DNA from: Chitinophaga pinensis
GTDB taxonomy: Bacteria; Bacteroidota; Bacteroidia; Chitinophagales; Chitinophagaceae
DNA length: 64,000 bases
Direction: 5' to 3'
Assembly (NCBI RefSeq): GCF_007896845.1
Contig: NZ_VOHS01000001.1
Span: forward strand, 310,001-374,000
In this document: positions 44,365 to 52,262 of the stretch, piece after piece
Position numbering within the stretch: the first letter of the stretch is position 1
Layout of the letters: each line of letters opens with the position of its first letter
The notes under the pieces: model-generated
Databases searched by the model: none
The model's input: only the letters and a program-made list of their open reading frames with translations
What the model was told of the DNA's origin: nothing
Made by a program: the position numbers and the translations under genes

Positions 44365-47300
44365 TTAAAGATCGGGGAGCGGCTGTTGCCGGAGGAGCTG
44401 ACCGGGCCGATAGCCGGTTTCTGATTCGTCTTCTTCACTGAGGTCGTGCAGGGCTACATGCAGCTTATTGTCTTTTACGAAATTACACCAGACACAGTCC
44501 TTTTTGCCGCATCCGGTATAAAACTCCTTATTCTGGATCTTTGTCCAGGTGGATACGATCTGACCTGTTACCATCCGGACGTCTTCCGGTGTGATTACTA
44601 CCTTTTCCCGGTGATAATGCCGCTGCTTGTTGGGTTCAATAAAGTCAAACTCCGTGCTGACCACCTGCCAGTTCTTCTGACGGTAGTTGTCCAGCAGGAT
44701 TTTGTAAAATACAGCTTGTCGCCAGTAATCTCCCCCATGGGGGTGCTGCTGGTCTGGACGGACGAATTTCTGATATTCCCTGATGGTCTTTTCATAGTCG
44801 CCGGTTTTGTAGTCCACTACATTGACCAGATTGCCGTCAAATTCCAGTTTATCGATCTTTCCTTTTAACGGGACGCCGCTGACTACCACACTACGGATAT
44901 TCCTTTCCACGCTGACTACCTTATTCCAATGTGGCAGCCAGGTTTCATAGTAATGATCGAGGATGTCGCGACCATATTCCAGTCTTCTTTCAAATGATTC
45001 GCGGGTGAAGCTTTCCCGGTTGCGCAGCATACTCCAGGTAAAGTCGCGGATGAATTCTTCTTTGGAAGGAAACTCGTAGCGACCGCTTTCCTGCATTTTC
45101 TGGAAGAGCTTTTCCAGTGCATAGTGTACAGCAGAACCGAATTCTGTGTTTTCAGAACGGCCGGAAGGCACGCGGACCAGATTTTTATAATAGAAACCCA
45201 GCGGGCAGTCGAGATAATTATTAAGGGCCGTCACGTTCATGACGAAGTTCGCCAGCAGATTGTCTATCAGTGGCTGGTCGGTCTTTGCTATTTCCGGCGC
45301 CAGCGCTGGTGCATAGTCTAATACTGCAAATGTGAATTGTACTTCTTCCGGGATGATCACCTTTTCAACCGGAAGGGTATGTTTATCCAGTATTTCGCTA
45401 ACGAACAGACTGGGTTCCAGCGGTTTGCCATCCGTCTTGTATTCCGGATAACTGATATACAGGTGTTTCTCTGCGCGGGTGATGGCCACATAAAATAGCC
45501 GGCGCAGTTCCTGTTCATCGGTGCTGGTGACAGCTGTAGTAAAGAGTGTATCCGGAAAAGAGAAGCCGCTGTTGTTCTTCACTTTCTCTTCCCAGAGGTG
45601 TGCATTGGCGCCTGCTATGAACACATATTCAAACTCCAGTCCCTTTGCGCCGTGGGCAGTCAGCAGATTGATACCTCTCTCATTACCAGATACCTGTACC
45701 AATGGGATGGTGATACCATTGTGCCGCATCAGATCAACCATATCCATAAACGGCACGAGTGTCAGATCGGGGTTGCGATGTGTTTCTTCTTTGACGAAGT
45801 CGAAGAGCGCCTGCAGCACTTTCATCAGCCATGGTTTTTCGGGCGATTGCATGGCATAAGATAGCACGCCACATTCATTGATGATGGCTGCAAACAGCTG
45901 TTGCAAGGTCAGGTTGTGTGCATCCCGTATCAGCTTTTCCATCATTGCGGAGAAGTCAACAAGCGCCTGTTCAGGCGCTGCCGTGAAAAGCGTCAGATTG
46001 CGCGTATGCGCCCATTCCTGTAAATATTGGCGGATGGACGACTTTTCCCGATAGCCTTTTTCGGCCGCACGGATACTGATCTTCGCTACTTCTATCGCCG
46101 GAATATTATAAAAATCGTAATGCAGGATGGAGAAGAGCAGGTCATCGCCACTGTAAGGTGTGTCCACCTCACAGGCAAGGTAGCGCAGGAGGGACAGTAC
46201 TTTACGGGCAAAAGGTACCTCAAATAGATTGATGCTGCGTTTGGAGTAGAAAGGCAATTGTTGCTGACGACAGTAACGGGCCAGTTCCTCTCCATATTTA
46301 TTCTCTCTATAGATCACCGCTATGCTGCCCGGTGCAATCCCCTTTTCCAGCAGGCTGGCTATCTGCTGCGTAATATCGATCATTTCATCCCGGGGCGTAT
46401 TGTAACGCCTGATAACCGGAACGGGTGATTGTGTGACGGGTATGGCTGCAATCAGTTGTTTGTCCAGTTCCGGAAGCTGGTTGACCAGCCGTGAATTGTC
46501 ATTATTAGCGATCAGCGACATGGCCACATCGAGAATAGGCTGTACTGAGCGGTAATTGTGTGTCAGCACAATGGTGTGGAGGGTTTCTGCAAAGGTTTCT
46601 GCAAACTGGGCCATATTCTCAATACTGGCGCCCTGAAAGCGATAGATAGACTGATCATCATCGCCCACCACAAAGATGTTCGGGCTTTCCTGCGCTTCGG
46701 TAAGCAGTTGTACGAGGCGGTTTTGAGTACCGCTGGTGTCCTGATATTCGTCCACCAGTATATACTGGTATTTCTCACGGTAATCTGCTAACAGATCCGG
46801 ATACGCTTCAAAGGCCTGTATCACCCAGTTGATCATGTCGTCAAAATCGTAGCGACCGGCAGCATGCATAAATGCCGTATATACAGGAAACTGTTCTACA
46901 GCGGCCTGCAGGCGGACCATTTTTTCTTTCTCCCGGGCGATCCTGTCCGTACGGACGTCTCCGCGGGAGTAGGCGCCGGCTGCTTTTTTGGCGATGAAGT
47001 CTTCCCTTGAGGGCAGACTTTCTATGTAAGTAGTGATGGCTTCATTGATATAAGCGACTGTCCAGCCTTCCTTTTTCATAATAGAAAAGAGCTGGGCAAG
47101 GTTTTTCATATCGAAGTATACATCACCTCTGTAGCGTTTGAGTGGATTGTCTTTGGTAAAGCCGTCAATGAGCTTTTTAAGCAACTGGATCTTTTCCAGT
47201 TCGGAAACAGGATCAAGGCTGTGTTTGTCGAACAGGGAGAGATTATCCTGTATGACTTCATTACAGAAGGAATGAAAGGTATGAATATTGACACGGTAAG

Positions 47301-47565
47301 CATCGGGGCCGATAAAGTCAGTCAGTCGTTTACGCATGGCCACTGTACCGGCATCGGTATAAGTCAGGCAGAGAATGTTTTGCGGCTGATAGTCGGTGTC
47401 CTGCAGGATCTTGCCAATGCGGGAGGCAAGAATCTGGGTTTTACCGGTACCGGGGCCCGCGATGACCATAACAGGGCCTTCCGTCTGGTCAACGGCCTGA
47501 CGCTGTTGCCTGTTAAGGCGGTCATACATTTCCCTGAAATGCTGTTGGTATTGATCTCTTGACAT
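44365..47565 (-). CDS. UvrD/PcrA-type helicase fused to a PD-(D/E)XK nuclease with four cysteines
   Basis: A 1066-residue SF1 DNA helicase (starting at MSRDQYQQH; the frame is open 39 bases further). Walker A is GPGTGKT (37-43), motif II DEYQDTS, motif III VGDDDQSIYRFQG, motif VI YVAITRAEKH. From about residue 800 a Cas4/AddB-type nuclease domain follows: GSAVHYALE (His), KGKIDKLEF (Asp), NVVDYKTG (Asp-x-Lys), flanked by a cysteine in YLDCPLG and CGKKDCVWC at the end, four cysteines that could hold an iron-sulfur cluster. It therefore looks like a single-chain helicase-nuclease for DNA end processing. The helicase start is 50 bases from the divergent SRPBCC gene. Confidence 0.88.
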   Translation of the reverse strand: MSRDQYQQHFREMYDRLNRQQRQAVDQTEGPVMVIAGPGTGKTQILASRIGKILQDTDYQPQNILCLTYTDAGTVAMRKRLTDFIGPDAYRVNIHTFHSFCNEVIQDNLSLFDKHSLDPVSELEKIQLLKKLIDGFTKDNPLKRYRGDVYFDMKNLAQLFSIMKKEGWTVAYINEAITTYIESLPSREDFIAKKAAGAYSRGDVRTDRIAREKEKMVRLQAAVEQFPVYTAFMHAAGRYDFDDMINWVIQAFEAYPDLLADYREKYQYILVDEYQDTSGTQNRLVQLLTEAQESPNIFVVGDDDQSIYRFQGASIENMAQFAETFAETLHTIVLTHNYRSVQPILDVAMSLIANNDNSRLVNQLPELDKQLIAAIPVTQSPVPVIRRYNTPRDEMIDITQQIASLLEKGIAPGSIAVIYRENKYGEELARYCRQQQLPFYSKRSINLFEVPFARKVLSLLRYLACEVDTPYSGDDLLFSILHYDFYNIPAIEVAKISIRAAEKGYREKSSIRQYLQEWAHTRNLTLFTAAPEQALVDFSAMMEKLIRDAHNLTLQQLFAAIINECGVLSYAMQSPEKPWLMKVLQALFDFVKEETHRNPDLTLVPFMDMVDLMRHNGITIPLVQVSGNERGINLLTAHGAKGLEFEYVFIAGANAHLWEEKVKNNSGFSFPDTLFTTAVTSTDEQELRRLFYVAITRAEKHLYISYPEYKTDGKPLEPSLFVSEILDKHTLPVEKVIIPEEVQFTFAVLDYAPALAPEIAKTDQPLIDNLLANFVMNVTALNNYLDCPLGFYYKNLVRVPSGRSENTEFGSAVHYALEKLFQKMQESGRYEFPSKEEFIRDFTWSMLRNRESFTRESFERRLEYGRDILDHYYETWLPHWNKVVSVERNIRSVVVSGVPLKGKIDKLEFDGNLVNVVDYKTGDYEKTIREYQKFVRPDQQHPHGGDYWRQAVFYKILLDNYRQKNWQVVSTEFDFIEPNKQRHYHREKVVITPEDVRMVTGQIVSTWTKIQNKEFYTGCGKKDCVWCNFVKDNKLHVALHDLSEEDESETGYRPGQLLRQQPLPDL

Positions 47566-47615
47566 GACTATATTTGAAGTCGGCTTACCGGCCAACAAAA
47601 ACATACTATGAAGTT

Positions 47616-48086
47616 ATGGTAAAAATCTATCGTTTACAGTATGAGCAGGTATTAAACACCAGTATGGATGAAGCCTGGCGCTTCTTTTCGCGTGCGGAAA
47701 ATCTGGAAAAGATCACGCCCGCGTATATGCGTTTTGACATTACATCTCCACAAACGGATAAACCGGTATATGCCGGACAGATCATCACGTATATCATAAG
47801 GCCTGTGTTGGGCATTCCTTTGCGCTGGATGACGGAGATCACTCATGTGGTAGAAGGCAGGTATTTTATTGATGAGCAGCGGGAGGGACCTTACCGGATG
47901 TGGCATCACCAGCATCATTTTGAGGAAGTACCGGGAGGTGTGAAGATGACAGATATTGTGCATTACTCAATGCCATTAGGTATATTAGGTAAAATCGCCC
48001 ATGCGTTGTTTGTGCAGCGGCAGTTGCGGGATATCTTTCGTCACCGGCAGGAAGCAGTGGAATCCGTCTTTGGCAGACGCTCATAA
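47616..48086 (+). CDS. SRPBCC-family (START/Bet v1-like) protein
   Basis: A 156-residue single-domain protein of the SRPBCC superfamily that binds hydrophobic ligands. The start at 47616 gives MVKIYRLQYEQVLNTSMDEAWRFF, the usual SRPBCC start; YAGQIITYIIRPVLGIPLRWMTEITH and DEQREGPYRMWHHQHHFEEV follow, typical of the cell-division-inhibitor/ligand-binding SRPBCC subgroup. A TATATTTG box overlaps the divergent helicase start (47569-47576). Ligand and role are unknown. The ECF-like sigma gene follows 77 bases downstream. Confidence 0.82.
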   Translation: MVKIYRLQYEQVLNTSMDEAWRFFSRAENLEKITPAYMRFDITSPQTDKPVYAGQIITYIIRPVLGIPLRWMTEITHVVEGRYFIDEQREGPYRMWHHQHHFEEVPGGVKMTDIVHYSMPLGILGKIAHALFVQRQLRDIFRHRQEAVESVFGRRS

Positions 48087-48163
48087 CAAGAATATGTTAT
48101 AACAAGAAATTGACGATTCGTAATTAATAGTTTATCTTAGTTTTCTCTTAAACCTATAACAAT

Positions 48164-48670
48164 TTGCAGCAATCAGCTGTCCATATCGACGAGTACATCA
48201 TCACCGAGCGCTTAATAGCAGGAGACCCCCGCACCCAGGAACGGGTGTATGATCACTATGGGCCTGCATTATACAGTATTATACTACAGGTGGTAGGCGA
48301 TACCCGCAAGGCGGAAGATGTACTGACGAAAGTTTTCGTCCGGGTCTTCAGGAACATCCACGAGTATAAAGGATCCGGAAACACCACACTATTTGGATGG
48401 ATGATGCGTGTAGCGCGTGAAATGGCTGTACAGGAAGCTGTAGACACCGAGAATGATCCTCTGGGCAATGAAGTAGCAAAGGCTGACAGCAATCTGCTAC
48501 AACGATTTTCGAATAAACTGCCTGCACAAAGCCGGACTATTTTTCATTTATGTTATTATAAGGGACTACCAAAAGAAGCTGTGGCTCGTATATTAGGTAT
48601 ACAACCAGACGAGGTTATGAACCATTTGCGGGACATCATGGTTGAATTCAGAAAATTTTTAGGGGAATAA
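48164..48670 (+). CDS. ECF-like RNA polymerase sigma factor
   Basis: A 168-residue sigma-70 family protein of ECF size. Region 2 is residues 17-82 (TERLIAGDPRTQERVYDHYG ... AEDVLTKVFVRVFRNIHEY) and region 4 is residues 120-163 (RTIFHLCYYKGLPKEAVARIL). The only plausible start here is TTG at 48164. It is immediately followed (zero bases) by a TTG-started gene for a membrane-anchored anti-sigma-like protein, so the pair should be cotranslated. Target genes are unknown. No ECF-type promoter was recognised upstream. Confidence 0.8.
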   Translation: MQQSAVHIDEYIITERLIAGDPRTQERVYDHYGPALYSIILQVVGDTRKAEDVLTKVFVRVFRNIHEYKGSGNTTLFGWMMRVAREMAVQEAVDTENDPLGNEVAKADSNLLQRFSNKLPAQSRTIFHLCYYKGLPKEAVARILGIQPDEVMNHLRDIMVEFRKFLGE

Positions 48671-49138
48671 TTGGATCTTAATCATTACATACAAAGCGGG
48701 ATCATCGAAAGTTACGTACTGGGGATCGCCACAGTCAATGAGATGGAAGAGCTGCAGCATATGCGCCGGCTTTATCCTGCATTGAATGCGGAGATCATGG
48801 CCGTCGAACGCCGGATCGAGAAAACTGCACTCGCAGAAGCCGTATTCCCTTCTCCATATCTGAAAGAACGCATTTTCCAACGTATCAACTGGCGTGATGA
48901 TCCTCCACCACCTCATGGAGATGATCAGTCCAGATATACCTTCATCAATATACAATCCAGAGACGGGCAGCATATCACTGTACACAAATGGTGGCGCCTG
49001 TTCTTTATCATCACTTTTATTCTTTCCAAAGTATGTTTATTCTTTGCGATCTATTACTACCTCAAGTACCAACAGTCGCAGGAGAGAAAGGCAGAAGAGA
49101 AACTACGGTTACATACAGAACAGGTCGTGGGCAATTAA
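48671..49138 (+). CDS. Membrane-anchored anti-sigma-factor-like protein A
   Basis: A 155-residue protein with an N-terminal helical domain (DLNHYIQSGIIESYVLGIATVNEM) of the anti-sigma (RskA-like) type, a transmembrane helix at about 102-122 and a short C-terminal segment outside. The TTG start abuts the sigma factor stop codon (TAA then TTG), which is unusual and fits translational coupling. Zinc ligands HxxxCxxC are absent. A second paralogue follows 200 bases downstream. The role as regulator of the sigma factor is inferred from position and architecture. Confidence 0.75.
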   Translation: MDLNHYIQSGIIESYVLGIATVNEMEELQHMRRLYPALNAEIMAVERRIEKTALAEAVFPSPYLKERIFQRINWRDDPPPPHGDDQSRYTFINIQSRDGQHITVHKWWRLFFIITFILSKVCLFFAIYYYLKYQQSQERKAEEKLRLHTEQVVGN

Positions 49139-49342
49139 GAATTGTTTCCTTTGATAGGTGAAATTACCTAATTGAGGAAAATAAAACGTTCATTATCAAT
49201 GTTGTGCTTGCGCTGCATTGTTGTTACCACAATTTTTATTTGGAAATGAATTAGCTTATTTTGACATTTGAAAGCTGGAATGCAGTAGAAGGCACGTTGT
49301 TAAGAGAAAACTTTTCTGAAACCATTAGATACCTTATTGCCT

Positions 49343-49822
49343 TTGGATCTTCACGACTACATAGAAAGTGGCATTATTGAAAGTTACCTGCTTGGGTTGG
49401 CATCTGCTGACGAGGTGGCGTTATTTGAGCGTATGCGCAGTCTTTACCCGGAGCTGAATACGGAAGTTGCAACTGTTGAATACAAATTGCAAAAGATCAT
49501 GGTAGATGATGGCGTGACTCCACCGGCAAAGGTCTGGAACAGAATTGCAGAACGGCTGACACCTCATCATAAAGAAAGTTATTATTCAAAAGCAGGCAGA
49601 AGGGGTGAAGCGGACGATCCGCTGACATATGTATTACAGCCCCGTAATAACACCATGACCGTCAGTATCTGGTGGCGTTGTGCGTTCATTGCCTTAGTCG
49701 TGGTCGTGATGGCGCTGACAGCCAGTACTTTTTACTTCTATCAGCAGTTCCGTAACATGGAAGAGCGACTGCTGCGTTTATATCCTGCCCAGCCACAACA
49801 AGTACAACCAGCCCGTCAATAA
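49343..49822 (+). CDS. Membrane-anchored anti-sigma-factor-like protein B
   Basis: A 159-residue paralogue of the gene upstream: LDLHDYIESGIIESYLLGLASADEV aligns with its N-terminus, and a transmembrane helix lies at about 113-136. The start codon is again TTG (an in-frame TTG two codons upstream at 49337 is possible). There is no own sigma factor next to it, so it may share the neighbour's sigma or act on another. The helical N-domain is conserved better than the C-terminal part, which is short and Pro/Gln-rich. Confidence 0.7.
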   Translation: MDLHDYIESGIIESYLLGLASADEVALFERMRSLYPELNTEVATVEYKLQKIMVDDGVTPPAKVWNRIAERLTPHHKESYYSKAGRRGEADDPLTYVLQPRNNTMTVSIWWRCAFIALVVVVMALTASTFYFYQQFRNMEERLLRLYPAQPQQVQPARQ

Positions 49823-49909
49823 GGGATTTGGTACGTTTCTTGTTTTTTCCCACCTTGCGTCCCGTAATGCACTGCGTTACTGACAATTTAAACATCAAAT
49901 TATTTGAAC

Positions 49910-50407
49910 ATGAAACACCTTACACTTGCAGTATTATGCCTGGTAGCATCTGTATTTGCCATATCCTGTAAAACACAGTCTGGCGCCACTAACACAGAAC
50001 AGAGCGCCAGTGAAGGCTCTGTGAAGGGAAACTGGGTTATAACAGATATCACATTTGACGGTATTCCAAGAGGCTCTAAAGTGACAGTTTTTGACGAAGC
50101 GGCAGTGAACTGCTTCAAAGGTAGCCAGTGGATACTGCCAGCCAACAACAACGGTTCTTATACCTTGTCTTCTACAGAGGAAGGTTGTAATACGGCAACT
50201 CAATCCATTGTATGGTCTCTTTACAAACAAGGCGGTGGCAGCAGCTTCCAGTTTAAGAAAGTAGGCGGTGGTGTGAAAGCTAAAAATGTAACTGCCGGTT
50301 ATCGCGTGGACGTTGCTTCACTGACCAGCACTACCATGGTTTGGAGAGCGGCTGTTAACTTTGAAGGTAAAACCGGTTATATCGTATATACCCTGCAGCG
50401 TTCATAG
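49910..50407 (+). CDS. Lipocalin-like lipoprotein
   Basis: A 165-residue secreted lipoprotein: MKHLTLAVLCLVASVFAISC has a lipobox cysteine C20. The mature domain resembles Bacteroidota lipocalin-like proteins, with GNWVITDITFDGIP, NCFKGSQWILPANNNGSYTL and TMVWRAAVNFEGKTGYIVYTLQ forming strands of a small barrel. It may bind a small hydrophobic ligand. An in-frame ATG two codons upstream does not alter this reading. It ends before a 24-bp hairpin that separates it from the convergent LysR gene. Confidence 0.75.
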   Translation: MKHLTLAVLCLVASVFAISCKTQSGATNTEQSASEGSVKGNWVITDITFDGIPRGSKVTVFDEAAVNCFKGSQWILPANNNGSYTLSSTEEGCNTATQSIVWSLYKQGGGSSFQFKKVGGGVKAKNVTAGYRVDVASLTSTTMVWRAAVNFEGKTGYIVYTLQRS

Positions 50408-50435
50408 TACGTCAGGAGTATACGCTGAAATAAAA

Positions 50436-50483
50436 AACGCTTAAGATCTTATATGACAGTTGCTGTATAAGATCTTAAGCGTT
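50436..50483. repeat. Long hairpin between convergent lipocalin and LysR genes
   Basis: AACGCTTAAGATCTTATA and ATAAGATCTTAAGCGTT pair, continuing to ACAG/CTGT after a 3-base bulge, around the loop TTG. No T-run flanks it. It likely acts as a bidirectional transcript end. Confidence 0.8.
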
Positions 50484-50500
50484 CCTGTTTTCAGAAACAT

Positions 50501-51424
50501 TTATCCAATCATGCCGGCATCAATATCGCCGGATTGTTCTCCTGCGTGCTGACGTGCATAACGGATGAATAACTGCGCCAGTTTATCCTGTTGGCCTTGC
50601 AGATAAATAAAGTGAAATTTCCTGACCAGTCTGAAATTCTTCAGTGGCAATATTTTGAATTCACCTGCTTCCAGTTCTCTTTTTACAGCATGTAGTGAGA
50701 GGAATGCTGCACAGGGTGCATGGTGCAGATAAGATTTGATACTTTCTGTACTACCCATGTACATGGCAATCTGAAGATCAGTGAGTTTTAGTTTTAGTCT
50801 TTTCAGTTCGTCTGTTATAACTTCCAATGTACCTGAACCCTGTTCACGCATAAGGAGTGGAATAGACTTGAGTTCATTGGCCCCCAGCGGACCTTCCCCG
50901 TAATCATACTTTACATTTCCGATCAACGCAATTTCATCTTTCGCAAACTCTACATATTTCAATACCGGATTTTTAGAACGGCCTTCTATCAGTCCTAGTT
51001 GGATAGTCTTGTCAAGCAGGGCTTGTTCTACCTGTTCCGTATTGCCGGAAATAAGAGAAGCGGTTACTTCTGAATAACGTTGATTGAACTGCGCCAGTAA
51101 AGGGGGAATAAAATACTGTGCAATAGTGGTGCTGGCACCGAGTGATAGCAGACCTCCCTGTTCATGTTTGAGCTGATTGATCTCGTATTCCAGGTTGCGA
51201 TAACTGGTAAAAATATCATCTGCATGTTTGAGCATAATCTGTCCGGCACGGGTGATCTTGATCTTGTTGCCGATACGTTCAAACAATGCCATACCAAGTT
51301 GCTGTTCCAGTTCATGTATATGTTTGGTGACAGCCGGTTGTGAGATGAATAATTCTTCTGCAGCTTTGGTGAAGCTGAGGCGTCTCGCTACTGTGTAAAA
51401 TACTTTTAGCCTGAAATCCAACAT
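50501..51424 (-). CDS. LysR-family transcriptional regulator
   Basis: A 307-residue LysR-type regulator: N-terminal winged helix-turn-helix (VARRLSFTKAAEELFISQPAVTKHIHELE, residues 13-41) followed by the periplasmic-binding-like effector domain. It resembles CysL/CbbR-type regulators. Its target and ligand are not evident; adjacent genes are a repeat protein (same strand, terminator between) and a convergent lipocalin-like gene, so it does not sit beside an obvious divergent target operon as LysR genes usually do. Confidence 0.9.
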   Translation of the reverse strand: MLDFRLKVFYTVARRLSFTKAAEELFISQPAVTKHIHELEQQLGMALFERIGNKIKITRAGQIMLKHADDIFTSYRNLEYEINQLKHEQGGLLSLGASTTIAQYFIPPLLAQFNQRYSEVTASLISGNTEQVEQALLDKTIQLGLIEGRSKNPVLKYVEFAKDEIALIGNVKYDYGEGPLGANELKSIPLLMREQGSGTLEVITDELKRLKLKLTDLQIAMYMGSTESIKSYLHHAPCAAFLSLHAVKRELEAGEFKILPLKNFRLVRKFHFIYLQGQQDKLAQLFIRYARQHAGEQSGDIDAGMIG

Positions 51425-51447
51425 TGGCTAAATGTACGAATAAAAAA

Positions 51448-51481
51448 AGCGGTTATCCCACCGTGGTGAGATAACCGCCTT
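51448..51481 (-). terminator. Terminator after the lysine-rich repeat protein gene
   Basis: AAGCGGTTATC-c-CAC and GTG-a-GATAACCGC-c-TT form a strong stem; the minus strand continues TTTTTTTATTC. Confidence 0.9.
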
Positions 51482-51502
51482 TGAAAAGTGTATAGCTGTT
51501 GA

Positions 51503-51898
51503 TTATGCCTTTTTCTCTTCAGCTTTCTTTTCTTTATTGTCTTTGAAACGCTTGTCAGGAGTACCGTCTTTCTTCAGTGGTCCTTCTGGTTTCACGCCTT
51601 TAGCATCTTTGTTTTCTTTGAAACGTTTGTCAGGGGTACCATCTTTTTTCATCGGACCCTGTGCTTTACCATCTTTGTTTTCCTGATTGTCTTTAAAGCG
51701 TTTGTCCGGCGTACCGTCTTTTTTCATTGGTCTGCCGGTAGTGTCCAGTGCTGGCTTGTGTGCTTTCTGACCTGGTTTTTCTGCTCTGTGCTCTGCTTTT
51801 GTTTTGTCCTGTGTGCCTGTTGCCGGAGTCTGTGCAACTGCAATGCTAGCACCCATTAAGAATGCTAATACACCTGTAACGATCTTTTTCATCTTCAA
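51503..51898 (-). CDS. Secreted lysine-rich repeat protein (KKDGTPDKRF repeats)
   Basis: A 131-residue exported protein of low complexity. After the signal peptide (cleavage near VAQ, residue 22) come three copies of G(P/R)(M/L)KKDGTPDKRFK(D/E)N at 56-71, 81-96 and 106-121, spaced exactly 25 residues, within a highly charged Lys/Asp/Glu background. Such repeats occur in Bacteroidota periplasmic proteins of unknown role; metal or polyanion binding is possible. It is transcribed alone, with its own terminator. Confidence 0.75.
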   Translation of the reverse strand: MKMKKIVTGVLAFLMGASIAVAQTPATGTQDKTKAEHRAEKPGQKAHKPALDTTGRPMKKDGTPDKRFKDNQENKDGKAQGPMKKDGTPDKRFKENKDAKGVKPEGPLKKDGTPDKRFKDNKEKKAEEKKA

Positions 51899-52024
51899 TG
51901 TTATGAATTTGAATGAAAAATTAGGGAATTTTTTAATAAGTAGACACGTTGACTAATAATATTTATTCCCATGTATTAACGTAGTGATTTGCAGTTCATT
52001 GAAACGTAGTTCCCGCAAGAGATT

Positions 52025-52038
52025 GCGTATTGATACGC
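52025..52038. promoter_or_regulatory. Palindrome GCGTAT-tg-ATACGC overlapping the orphan promoter
   Basis: A perfect 6-bp inverted repeat that ends where the -33 TTG begins. Its position over a promoter suggests an operator for a dimeric regulator. Confidence 0.4.
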
Positions 52039-52070
52039 TTGACAAACCCTTCCTGATGGTGTTACCTTTG
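52039..52070 (+). promoter_or_regulatory. Orphan plus-strand promoter
   Basis: TTG (52039-52041), a 21-base spacer and TACCTTTG (52063-52070) fit the Bacteroidota consensus. No plus-strand coding gene lies downstream before the terminator at 52230-52257. Confidence 0.5.
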
Positions 52071-52076
52071 TATCAC

Positions 52077-52257
52077 CTGACAAAGTATAGTTAACCCCAA
52101 AAGTTTGATAACCCCATCACTTTATTGATGGTTAAAGAGTGTGAATGTTGAAGAAAAGCACAATTCGATTGTCTGACTAACATACAACCCCCTTTATTGA
52201 TTTATGAGTCATCCTGTTAACCTTGATCAAAAAGGTCTCGCAATTGCGAGACCTTTT
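52077..52257 (+). ncRNA. Candidate small RNA between the repeat protein gene and ispG
   Basis: Predicted from the promoter at 52039-52070 and the terminator at 52230-52257. The predicted transcript has an internal stem TAACC-cc-ATCA ... TGAT-GGTTA and a short ORF. It matches no RNA family that I can recognise. Without homologues or expression data this remains a hypothesis. Confidence 0.35.
52230..52257. terminator. Bidirectional terminator, ispG and the orphan transcript
   Basis: AAAAGGTCTCGCAA and its exact complement form a 28-bp perfect palindrome. Both strands continue with T: TTCC on the plus, TTTTTGATC on the minus. It ends the minus-strand ispG gene and could end a plus-strand transcript. 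Confidence 0.9.
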
Positions 52258-52262
52258 TCCTT

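Larger units (their letters stand above)
51899..52262. other. 364-bp region with an orphan promoter and terminator
   Basis: No annotated gene. It contains GCGTAT-tg-ATACGC (52025-52038), a plus-strand promoter (52039-52070), a stem TAACC...GGTTA within 52100-52135, and a palindromic terminator (52230-52257). A plus-strand transcript of about 180 bases could be made here. An 11-codon frame (52145-52180, beginning MLKKSTIRLSD) lies inside. Confidence 0.5.

Noticed and set aside
52145..52180. 11-codon ORF in the orphan transcript as a peptide precursor
   Set aside because: Far too short to judge; recorded only as a feature of the candidate RNA.
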